From Betaproteobacteria bacterium (lineage in GTDB: Bacteria; Pseudomonadota; Gammaproteobacteria; Burkholderiales; Rhodocyclaceae), in NCBI GenBank assembly GCA_028065725.1, contig JAPTVL010000150.1:1-38036 (forward strand): DNA of 38,036 bases, in the 5' to 3' direction. Both the position numbers and the translations under genes were made by a program. The notes below the pieces were generated by a model. That model was given only the letters and a program-made list of their open reading frames with translations. It was not told the DNA's origin and made no database searches. How positions within the stretch are numbered: the first letter of the stretch is position 1; the number at the start of each line of letters is the position of its first letter. Below, piece after piece: positions 8,165-15,550 of the stretch.

Positions 8165-9394
8165 ATGAAGTTAAACGAAGAAGAGAAATCAATCCTTGCT
8201 GGGGAGCAAGGACGCGTCGCCAAGCAGGCTATTGAGCATCAGATTCAGGTAGGTCGGTTTTTTGGCGCAGAAGATTTCGTACCTGTGACCCAGGCCCACA
8301 TCATGGCCGATACCGAGAGTTTGGGAGAAGCTGGCGTCAAATGGCTGGAGAATTTGGCGGATTCTGGTGAAATGGGGGTTCGAATTCCGACCATCACGGA
8401 TCCGCGTGGCACGGATTTCACCAAGGCTGACAAACTGGGCCAGGCGGATTGGATGCTCACTCTGGAACGTCGAGCGATCAATGCATTCCGGAGCCTGGGT
8501 GTCAGCATGACTGATACCTGCATCAACTACCAAACCGTTGTCGCCGCCACACGTGGCGAACATGTGGCCTTCGGTGACACCGGTGTCGTGATCTATACGA
8601 ATTCGATTGGCGGCGCGAAATCGAACTTTGAGGGAGGTCCGTCGGCGTTGGCAGCGGGTCTGACGGGACGGACACCAAGATACGGCTATCACCTGGAGCG
8701 CCATCGGCAGGCAACGCTGCGCATTCAACTCGATTGGACACCCCGGGAGCTAAGCGACTGGGGCGCCCTAGGCGCAATTATTGGCCGCCTTTCAGGAAAC
8801 TATTGGCAGGTTCCGGTGGTTGATGGATTTGACCGGTATCCGACTTCCGATGAAATCAAGCATTTCGGGGCGGCAATGGCCAGCTTCGGCTCGACGGCCC
8901 TGTTTCACTTGGTCGGTATCACTCCTGAGGCACACTCCCTCGCTGATGTAGGCGGGGATCAGCTGCCGATCGGACATCGGGTTGGTGAAAGCGATATCCG
9001 AAACCTGAAGAAGAGCTATGCCGCCGACAAGCAAATCGACATCGTCGTTTTCTCGGCCCCGCAACTTAGTCTGTATGAACTTCGAGACCTGGCTGGACTC
9101 TGCCAAGGCCGAAAATTTAAGCGACCGCTCATGGTTACCACCAGCCCTCAGGTCAAACCGGATTCGGATCGCTTTGGCTACACGGAATCAATTGAAGCAG
9201 CCGGTGGGACAGTATTGACGGGAATGTGCTTCTACCAGTCTTACGCCCGCGAAATGAGCGAGGCCAACGGCTGGCGCAGATTGGCTACGAATAGTGCCAA
9301 GCTGGTCAATATCTTGGAGGGCTACGGCTATGTACCGATGCTGGCCTCGATGAAGGATTGCGTTGATGCTGCTGAATTTGGAGAACTGAAATGA
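8165..9394 (+). CDS. Aconitase X, large (catalytic, DUF521) subunit
   Basis: A 409-residue protein of the aconitase-X superfamily, which contains phosphomevalonate dehydratase and cis-3-hydroxy-L-proline dehydratase. The expected chemistry is dehydration of a beta-hydroxy acid at an iron-sulfur centre. Recognisable family stretches include ADTESLGEAGVKWLENLA, RIPTITDPRG, a cysteine in TDTCINYQ (about residue 119), an NSIGGAKSNFEGGPSALAAG loop, and a second cysteine in GMCFYQSY (about 355). I chose the ATG at 8165, preceded by GAGAG; a TTG five codons earlier is unlikely. The stop overlaps the small-subunit start as ATGA. Co-occurrence with an importer and decarboxylase points to a catabolic, not mevalonate, role. 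Substrate unknown. Confidence 0.88.
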   Translation: MKLNEEEKSILAGEQGRVAKQAIEHQIQVGRFFGAEDFVPVTQAHIMADTESLGEAGVKWLENLADSGEMGVRIPTITDPRGTDFTKADKLGQADWMLTLERRAINAFRSLGVSMTDTCINYQTVVAATRGEHVAFGDTGVVIYTNSIGGAKSNFEGGPSALAAGLTGRTPRYGYHLERHRQATLRIQLDWTPRELSDWGALGAIIGRLSGNYWQVPVVDGFDRYPTSDEIKHFGAAMASFGSTALFHLVGITPEAHSLADVGGDQLPIGHRVGESDIRNLKKSYAADKQIDIVVFSAPQLSLYELRDLAGLCQGRKFKRPLMVTTSPQVKPDSDRFGYTESIEAAGGTVLTGMCFYQSYAREMSEANGWRRLATNSAKLVNILEGYGYVPMLASMKDCVDAAEFGELK

Positions 9395-9795
9395 CTACGT
9401 TGAAGGCGAGACATGTGATGGGGCAAAAGGTCACCGGAAAAGTGCTCGTTGCCAGTGACGGATTCTCGGCGAGGTACGACCTTGACCGCATCAACGGCGT
9501 ATTCTCCCGCCCGACCCATAAACTCGCCGGAGAGTCGTATGTCGACAAGATCCTTATTCTCGATACGGCAAAAGGGGGCGTCGCGACCGCCTGGATGCTT
9601 CACGAGATGAAAGCGAGGAATATGGCGCCGATGGCCATCGTTCTTAATACGGTGAATACGATTCTGGCCCAGGGAGCAGCAATGGCAGGTATGACAATGC
9701 TTGCTGGCTTCGATCTTGATGTGACCAAATCGGTCGACAACGGATCGACGGTTGAGCTGGATCCGGATACCGGGGAACTTCGTGTTCTGAGCTGA
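9391..9795 (+). CDS. Aconitase X, small (swivel, DUF126) subunit
   Basis: A 134-residue swivel-domain partner of the large subunit, translationally coupled to it by an ATGA overlap. The family fold is recognisable from GQKVTGKVLVASDGFSARYD, the ILILDTAKGGVATAW segment and the C-terminal NTVNTILAQGAAMAGMTML helix. In characterised aconitase-X enzymes the loop after the ILIL strand is serine- and glycine-rich and supplies a catalytic serine. Here it reads AKGGVATAW and that serine is not evident. Either this is a separate subfamily with another catalytic residue, or the reaction differs. The family call is firm; the functional consequence is inference. Confidence 0.86.
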   Translation: MTTLKARHVMGQKVTGKVLVASDGFSARYDLDRINGVFSRPTHKLAGESYVDKILILDTAKGGVATAWMLHEMKARNMAPMAIVLNTVNTILAQGAAMAGMTMLAGFDLDVTKSVDNGSTVELDPDTGELRVLS

Positions 9796-9923
9796 TCGAG
9801 GTTCCGAAAGATCGGCTAACGGTGCTCCGGCTGATATAAGTGACCCCTAAAGGGAAGCAGTTAGCAGGCTGTTGAAATTCTCAAAATATGACGCTCACCC
9901 AGATATCTTGATTTCGCTTTTAG

Positions 9924-10136
9924 CAAGAATCAGCTAAACGTCGCTGCTTCCCGCGCGCGTTGCCTTTTCATCTTGGTGCTGAACCCACTGCTATTGAACT
10001 CGCAGGCGAACAGCATCCTTCATCTAACGTTACTCAATACATTCCTGGCGGCATCAATATATGGGGCTCCACTCAGTTACCTGCCGTTGGAATCATCGAA
10101 ACCGGAATGGCAGCAAAGGGCACATTGGGTGAGTAG
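9924..10136 (+). pseudogene. Possible relic coding fragment in a 650-bp gap
   Basis: The 652 bp between the aconitase-X genes and the AAA+ gene contain no convincing complete gene. One plus-strand frame here gives protein-like sequence (AEPTAIELAGEQHPSS, then TQYIPGGINIWGSTQLP) ending at 10136, without a proper start. An overlapping frame (9973-10191) is also open, so the assignment is uncertain. The surrounding bases, including GGCTGTTGAAATTCTC near 9867, look like decayed insertion-sequence material. Family not recognised. Confidence 0.2.
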
Positions 10137-10270
10137 CAATTTCCGAGAAGCTGTCGCTTGGATTTGTCACCCAGGATCTCTTTGGCGGTGAATTGATGAA
10201 CGGCAGCAATACGCGTTGTTGCTGTCGTTCAAGCAGCAAGGACCCAATGGCCGTTCAGGCCGAGTACCTG

Positions 10271-10429
10271 TCATTCGACTGATAATGCCAACCAGATGTA
10301 GATAGGGTAGTGGTAGTCGAAATTGCGCTCTTTGAAGGTCAATACCGCATAGCCCTTCTTTGGGCCAGGGTGTCGATTGTCATGCGGTGTAGCGCGCACT
10401 GACGCGTGCAAGAGGAAATTTCCGGACAC
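10271..10429 (-). other. 52-codon reading frame in phase with and just after the AAA+ gene
   Basis: After the AAA+ stop (10448-10450) the same frame continues open for 58 codons to a TGA at 10271-10273, with a GTG at 10429. The residues look like real protein near the end (KKGYAVLTFKERNFDYHYP, then IYIWLALSVE). It could be a small downstream gene, a former C-terminal extension cut off by a nonsense change, or chance. No family is recognised. Confidence 0.25.
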
Positions 10430-10447
10430 CCTCGATCGACTGCGATC

Positions 10448-12706
10448 TTATTCAGTTACTCGGAAGCGTTCGTCACTCGCTGATCGCGCCTTCGCAGTAA
10501 CTTCAAGATCCAGTTGCTCCATCCACTCCTCCGGCGTCAATTGCTCACCCAGCAGAATGCATTGACGCTTGACCGTCGCGAAATCCCCAGGCGTCAGATC
10601 ACGCATCAGCAGCAGCCGCTCTTCATAGGCACTTTGGACTTGTTTGGGCAGGGTTTTGCCGCCTAATCCTGTCTCATTCAAAAACATCGCCCAGCGCTGA
10701 TCCAGCGTCAAGGGAAGAAACTCCAGCTTGAATGTGAATCGGCGCAATGCTGCAATGTCCAGCTGGGTATATAGATTCGTCGTACAGATGAATATCCCCT
10801 CAAAGCGCTCCATGCGCTGCAATACCTCATTAACAGTTGAAACCTCCCACTGGTGCTGACTGCGCCTCCGATCGCGCAGAAAACTGTCGGCCTCGTCCAG
10901 GAGCAGAATGGCCCCTTCCTCTTCGGCTTCGTCAAACGCCTCGGCAATGCGCTTTTCGGATTCGCCGAGGTACTTATCAAATAACTGGGACGCATGCTTG
11001 ATCAGGATCGGGCGCATCAGCTGGGTTGCAATATGCTCAGCAAACTGAGTTTTGCCGGTTCCGGACAAGCCGTACAGACAAACGCTTGCCTGGGGACGCA
11101 GCGTGAGTGCTTTGAGGATCTGCGGCGCACCAAAACGCCCGGTGGCATTGATGAAGTCGAGACTGTACTGGGTCACGGGGATGCGCGCTTCGTCCTTGGT
11201 GCGGCGCTGCATGGCCTTCTGGCTGCGCATCGCAGCGACTACGACACGCCGACCGAACTCACTGCGGCTTTTATCGCCGGACAGTTCCGCCAGACGTCGG
11301 GCGGAACGCAATTGCTGTCCGGAAATGCCTTCGAGTCGGGCGAGTTCCACCTTGTGGGCCTTGGTTACCGGCATGGACGATATGAGATTCTCCACTGCCA
11401 CCATGCGATCTGCCCGTGTGCCACGCAAGGCTTCCGCATGAAACAGGAAGTTTGCCAGCGTGTCCCGGTGCAGCCGGCTGGCATCCTGCGCGAGCCAGAT
11501 CGTGGGGATGGGATTTTCGGTGAGGAGTTGCTCATCGATGGGTTTGGCGCTGTCGTCACCCTCGTCATCACTCAATCCAAAAAGTGCGAGCAGGCCGGAT
11601 GCGGTGCGAGTGAGAATGGACGGGGCGCGGTCAATCACCAATACGGGGCGGGCGAAAGGCAGCGTATCAGCGGCAGACTTGAAGCGTGTTTTCTTAGCTT
11701 GTCGGGGGCGGGTCACGACCGGGTAATACTTTTCAGCGAGGACGGCATTGGCCAGCATGATGGCCGCCGGCTGATCCTTCTCGGGAATGTCGCCACTGAG
11801 GCTGAACGCAGTCCCGCCAACACTATCCACCACCCTATGTGCCAGATCGCGCTTGTCGACACCCGACTTGCCATAGATCAGGACGCTGATGCCAGGAGTC
11901 GTCTGTTTCAGGATGGCGCCCAGAATCTCCCAGTCCTCCTCAGGCAGTCTCGATACGCCGTCGGGGGACGCCTTGTGCACCATCGGCTGTATCAATGCCT
12001 GGAGGAAGGAAGATTCCTTCTTGATGATTAGGTCGGTCCAATAGTTCGACAGCGTTGGGAGACCATTGTCGGTGGCAAGAATCCCCGAGCTGGCGAGCTT
12101 GCCGTTCTTGGAGAGCGCCCTGGCCAGTTCGGCTTCGCTGACGTCGAGCATGGTGGTCCAGAAGACGGAGCGCCAGCGCCGGTGCTGATGCATCAATCGG
12201 GTGAAGACTTCCCAGGCAGGGATGATCGAGAACAGCAAGGCATGAATGAGCAGACGCCGCTCTACCGGGGTCAAACCGAGAAGATCGGCCAGGCGATGGA
12301 GCCGGCTGGATGGATTTTCTTCATCATCCCGGTTGGCATTGCTTTCGAGTGGCTTGTAGCGTTCCCACTCTTTCCGGCAGGTATCGCGATAGAAGGCAGG
12401 ATTCTTGTGCTGCTCAAGGTGGATTTCCATTCCCTCAGCCAATTTGATGGCCAAATCGGCTGAAAGCGGCATGGGGATCTGCGTACGCAACGATTCCAGA
12501 AGCTTGAGCAGCGCCTGATGTGATTCGTAGCGCGTGCGCACCCGTTGAATGCGTTCCTGAATTTCGGCGGGCCAGTCAATCAGATCGGCGAGCGTTGCAT
12601 AGTGGCTGGCGAAAAGGAGTTGCTCGTTAATCAGCGCGTTAGACAGGACGGCAGAGGCACCTGCGCGCAACGGCGCGGTGACAAGTTCAGGGAGAAAGAT
12701 TTCCAT
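10448..12706 (-). CDS. Large AAA+ ATPase with degenerate first and intact second ATPase module
   Basis: A 752-residue protein with two AAA+ modules. The first (about 270-470) has lost the canonical P-loop: YGKSGVDKRDL replaces GxxGxGK(S/T), and its Walker B-like VLVIDRAPS lacks the glutamate. The second is intact: GLSGTGKTQF (about 546-555), ILLLDEADSFLRDRR (about 600-614), a sensor-1 TTN (ICTTNLY) and an arginine-finger region (AALRRFTFKLEF). Residues 1-260 are helical with no recognised domain. I chose the ATG at 12706, with GGAG upstream, over the GTG at 12718. This double-AAA layout resembles stand-alone SpoVK/Cdc48-like ATPases seen as orphans in proteobacterial accessory DNA. It lies alone between relic DNA and an IS21-type end. 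Role unknown; remodelling or defence are possible. Confidence 0.88.
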   Translation of the reverse strand: MEIFLPELVTAPLRAGASAVLSNALINEQLLFASHYATLADLIDWPAEIQERIQRVRTRYESHQALLKLLESLRTQIPMPLSADLAIKLAEGMEIHLEQHKNPAFYRDTCRKEWERYKPLESNANRDDEENPSSRLHRLADLLGLTPVERRLLIHALLFSIIPAWEVFTRLMHQHRRWRSVFWTTMLDVSEAELARALSKNGKLASSGILATDNGLPTLSNYWTDLIIKKESSFLQALIQPMVHKASPDGVSRLPEEDWEILGAILKQTTPGISVLIYGKSGVDKRDLAHRVVDSVGGTAFSLSGDIPEKDQPAAIMLANAVLAEKYYPVVTRPRQAKKTRFKSAADTLPFARPVLVIDRAPSILTRTASGLLALFGLSDDEGDDSAKPIDEQLLTENPIPTIWLAQDASRLHRDTLANFLFHAEALRGTRADRMVAVENLISSMPVTKAHKVELARLEGISGQQLRSARRLAELSGDKSRSEFGRRVVVAAMRSQKAMQRRTKDEARIPVTQYSLDFINATGRFGAPQILKALTLRPQASVCLYGLSGTGKTQFAEHIATQLMRPILIKHASQLFDKYLGESEKRIAEAFDEAEEEGAILLLDEADSFLRDRRRSQHQWEVSTVNEVLQRMERFEGIFICTTNLYTQLDIAALRRFTFKLEFLPLTLDQRWAMFLNETGLGGKTLPKQVQSAYEERLLLMRDLTPGDFATVKRQCILLGEQLTPEEWMEQLDLEVTAKARSASDERFRVTE

Positions 12707-12718
12707 GGCGGGCTCCAC

Positions 12719-13020
12719 TCATAGCTTCAAGGCAGTTGTATGAAGGCTATCGTTAGTGAGGCTCATTGCGTGAGCCAGCCTAGCTTTGTGGTCGGCCATT
12801 TAGGAAACCAACGGACGGAGCAGGCGGAAGGGAATGACACAACGCGACAAGCGCAAGAAATTGCGCAAATAATCGCCCCATCTACCCTGCTCAAACGTTG
12901 AGCAGCGGAGGCTAAATTCACTGGTCAATCTTCAACGCGCACAGCGGCGTCAAATAATCAATTTTCAGTGAGCGTCAACAACCCTACCGCGAGATGGATT
13001 CGCGGATCCCCTCAAGACTA
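12719..13020. mobile_element. Intergenic region with a diverged IS21-type end (about 12921-12980)
   Basis: The 302 bp between the AAA+ and SRAP genes contain no supported gene. At 12931-12945 the 15-base core TTCAACGCGCACAGC is identical to that in the IS21 right end at 85-99. It is followed by a second, more diverged motif (AATTTTCAGTGAGCGTCAACA, of which only the core is conserved in style). This looks like the remnant of one end of a related element. The transposase genes are absent. Confidence 0.4.
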
Positions 13021-13674
13021 TTACTCCTTTGGCACTGTCTGGATCGCATCGACCGATGGCACGCGCATCAACTTTGTTGCGTCGTCGATGGAGCCTTGCA
13101 GCCAGGTATCGACGTCGCCTAACTCAATCGCTACCACGCTGCGCTTGTCCTGCTGATCTGGCGGGAACTTCGGGTCAGGCCGATGCATGCGCAACATCAA
13201 TGGGTGGTGATCAGCATTGATCGTGAGCATGGTGTAACTGGAAATCACCTCGCCGGTTTGCTTGTCGGTCCAGTCATTCCACAGTCCAGCCAATCCCCAC
13301 GGCGCCCCATCGACGCGACGGAAGCTCCACCACACATTGCGCCCTGTCTCCCAACACGGCTCGTCGAACGACCAGGCCGGGATGATGCAGCGCTTGCCAT
13401 GCAGCCACGACTGTTTGTAGGACGCCTTGGTCGCGATTCCCTCGAAACGGGCGTTGTTGGTCGAGTAAGTCAGCTTTGGCGTTTCGGCGAACCAGGGAAT
13501 CAGCCCCCACTGCCCGACAACAAGCTGGCGCTCAGCTGCGTTGCCAGCGCGGCGAATGAACGGACCCTGTGCGCGCGGAAAGATTTCATCTGCCCATCGC
13601 GGTTGATTGTGCCTGCCGATGTGCCAATACCGCTCTATGGCTGCTTGATCCGGAGAGACATATCGATTGCACAT
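13021..13674 (-). CDS. SRAP-domain protein (YedK/HMCES family)
   Basis: A 217-residue protein of the SOS response-associated peptidase family. These proteins use the amino-terminal cysteine (Cys2 after Met removal) to crosslink and shield abasic sites in single-stranded DNA. MCNRY at the N-terminus, a TNNARFEGI segment (asparagine and arginine of the active site) and CIIPAWSFDEP (with the conserved glutamate) are all present. The usual HDRMP motif is replaced by HPLMLRMHRPDP, a variant I associate with a sub-branch whose histidine sits one motif over. Length is typical. No Shine-Dalgarno sequence is evident before the ATG. The gene stands alone beside insertion-sequence remnants, where SRAP genes are often found. 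Confidence 0.9.
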   Translation of the reverse strand: MCNRYVSPDQAAIERYWHIGRHNQPRWADEIFPRAQGPFIRRAGNAAERQLVVGQWGLIPWFAETPKLTYSTNNARFEGIATKASYKQSWLHGKRCIIPAWSFDEPCWETGRNVWWSFRRVDGAPWGLAGLWNDWTDKQTGEVISSYTMLTINADHHPLMLRMHRPDPKFPPDQQDKRSVVAIELGDVDTWLQGSIDDATKLMRVPSVDAIQTVPKE

Positions 13675-14103
13675 GAAGGAATTTTAGGACTCGCGTCACT
13701 GTCACGCCAGCGATGGCGAAGTCTATTTCCGGGATCGAAGAGCAGACAAATATTGCGCTGCAAATAACTTGCCAATGCCTGATCCGGCAGTATCCTTCAT
13801 CCTAAACGCCGACGGTCGCTAACTCTGTTACAGACTTTCTTCGACGCCCCAAAGGCAATCAGGCGGTTTGCCCCTGGTTGTTACAGACCACGAGATATTC
13901 TTGGAAACTCCGAAACCCGCGCCGTTGATGGAAGTCGATGTTACGGACTTTCTTCTGGATATCAATCGGTGATTGTTTTCTGACAATAGTCTCTTGAATC
14001 CAAATCAAGAGTCTTGAAATCTCAGAAAAACAAATAATTAGCACAGCTACGCTGGGACGGCGATTCAGGGGGTTGCGTTGGAAATGGTCACGCTTAATGT
14101 TGT
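13675..14103. repeat. Gene-free stretch with three short direct repeats
   Basis: No supported gene occurs here. GTTACAGACTTTCTTC (13827-13842) recurs as GTTACGGACTTTCTTC (13940-13955) with one mismatch, and a shorter copy GTTACAGACCA lies at 13880-13890. Spacing is 53 and 60 bp. The repeats could be remnants of a mobile-element end or protein-binding repeats. The segment runs into the damaged 5' part of the IS630 transposase. Confidence 0.4.
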
Positions 14104-15078
14104 TTGCTGGCGGCGAATGGCGTCAGCAATCACGAGATTGCACGGCGACTTGCCATCAGTCGCGGACAGGTGATCACGTGGCGAGACCGGTTTGCCAGTG
14201 GCGGGATGCCAGCGATCGGCAGTGATCGCCCTGGGCGCGGGCGAAAGCCGACAATTGATGCGGCAGAGATAGTGCGCATGACGACGCAGGAGAAACCGGA
14301 AGGTGCGACGCACTGGAGCACGCGCAAACTGGCCACGAAGCTGGGCATCTCGGATACCTCGGTGCTCAAGGTCTGGCGAGCCAACGGGCTCAAGCCGCAT
14401 CTGGTCAAGACCTTCAAAGTGTCGCGCGATCCCAGGTTCGTCGAGAAGCTCGAAGACATCGTCGGCCTGTATATGTCGCCCCCCGAACACGCCCTCGTGC
14501 TGTGTTGCGACGAGAAGAGCCAAGTACAGGCGCTGGATCGCACCCAGCCGGGATTGCCGCTCAAGAAGGGCCGGGCGGAAACGATGACCCACGATTACAA
14601 GCGCCACGGCACGACTACCTTGTTCGCGGCAATGAGTACGCTCGATGGCTCCGTGATCTCCCGCTGCGCGCAGCGTCACCGGCATACGGAGTGGCTGGAC
14701 TTCCTGCGCCAGATTCACCGTGAGACGCCAAAGGACAAGGCGTTGCATCTCATCTGCGACAACTATGCCACGCACAAGCATCCGAAGGTTATGGAGTGGC
14801 TGGAGAAGCATCCGCGGTTCCATATCCATTTCACACCGACGTCCGCCTCCTGGCTCAATATGGTCGAACGGTTCTTCCGCAGCATTTCCACAGACCGCCT
14901 CGAGCGCGGCGTGTTTCGCAGCGTGCCTGAACTGATCACCGCCATCGAGGAGTACATCGCCGTGCATAATCAGAACCCAAAGCCCTTCATCTGGACTGCC
15001 AAGGCCAATGACATTCTCCAGAAAGTCATTCGCGCCAACAGCCGCATCAGTTCAAAGAATAACGAAGCACTACACTAG
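14104..15078 (+). CDS. IS630-family transposase, 5' end probably lost
   Basis: A DDE transposase of the IS630/Tc1-mariner group, 324 residues from a TTG. The N-terminal helix-turn-helix is only partly present (GVSNHEIARRLAISRGQV). Family members normally have 20-40 more residues before LAANG, but the frame here is closed by a TAA at 14095 and upstream frames do not restore the sequence. The catalytic triad is intact: D in CCDEKSQ, D in LICDNYATHKH and E in NMVERFFRS. The right end of the element appears to abut the stop codon at 15078. No matching left inverted repeat was found upstream, so the copy is probably inactive. Confidence 0.85.
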   Translation: MLAANGVSNHEIARRLAISRGQVITWRDRFASGGMPAIGSDRPGRGRKPTIDAAEIVRMTTQEKPEGATHWSTRKLATKLGISDTSVLKVWRANGLKPHLVKTFKVSRDPRFVEKLEDIVGLYMSPPEHALVLCCDEKSQVQALDRTQPGLPLKKGRAETMTHDYKRHGTTTLFAAMSTLDGSVISRCAQRHRHTEWLDFLRQIHRETPKDKALHLICDNYATHKHPKVMEWLEKHPRFHIHFTPTSASWLNMVERFFRSISTDRLERGVFRSVPELITAIEEYIAVHNQNPKPFIWTAKANDILQKVIRANSRISSKNNEALH

Positions 15079-15089
15079 CGAGGCCGCAC

Positions 15090-15386
15090 ATGGGACGACG
15101 TGACTTTGCACCCATTCACCCCGGTGAAGTTCTGCTGCACGACTTCATGGAGCCGATGGGGATTTCGCAATACCGGGTAGCCAAGGAAATCAGCGTGCCG
15201 CCGCGCCGCATCAACCAGATCGTGCACGGCGAGCGGGCGATCAGCGCCGACACAGCCCTGCGGCTGTCGCGTTACTTCGGCCTGTCCGATCAATACTGGC
15301 TCAACCTGCAATCCCTATACGACTTGCAGGTGGCGAAAGAGCAATTGCAGGAAACGCTGGACGCCATCGAACCGCTCGCCGCTTGA
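15090..15386 (+). CDS. higA: HigA-family antitoxin lacking its HigB partner
   Basis: A 98-residue helix-turn-helix protein of the HigA/VapI family. IHPGEVLLHDFMEPMGIS is the classic opening of the family, followed by the recognition helix region PPRRINQIVHGERAIS and the LSRYFGLSDQYWLNLQ segment. HigA genes normally lie immediately downstream of a higB (RelE-like) toxin gene. Here the preceding 11 bp lead straight into the IS630 transposase, so the toxin gene has been removed or separated. The antitoxin frame is complete and may still act as a transcriptional repressor. No toxin is found downstream either. Confidence 0.9.
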   Translation: MGRRDFAPIHPGEVLLHDFMEPMGISQYRVAKEISVPPRRINQIVHGERAISADTALRLSRYFGLSDQYWLNLQSLYDLQVAKEQLQETLDAIEPLAA

Positions 15387-15550
15387 TTTGCAATGTCGGA
15401 CAGAACCGTCTTCGTGCTCGGAGTGACTCACGCGTATCAACTGTATGGCTTAAAGACAAGTCTTTGCGGTGAATCGTTTGCCTCCTTCCTGCATGACTTG
15501 TGTATTTCCCATGATTTTGATCTGCTGGCCGAAGAACTAAATCAAGAACC

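Noticed and set aside
13859..14044. 61-codon minus-strand frame in the gene-free stretch
   Set aside because: No ribosome binding site, no family, and it overlaps the short direct repeats; weak coding evidence.
14065..14967. Minus-strand 300-codon frame opposite the IS630 transposase
   Set aside because: The plus strand carries an intact DDE triad; the antisense translation has no recognisable motif.
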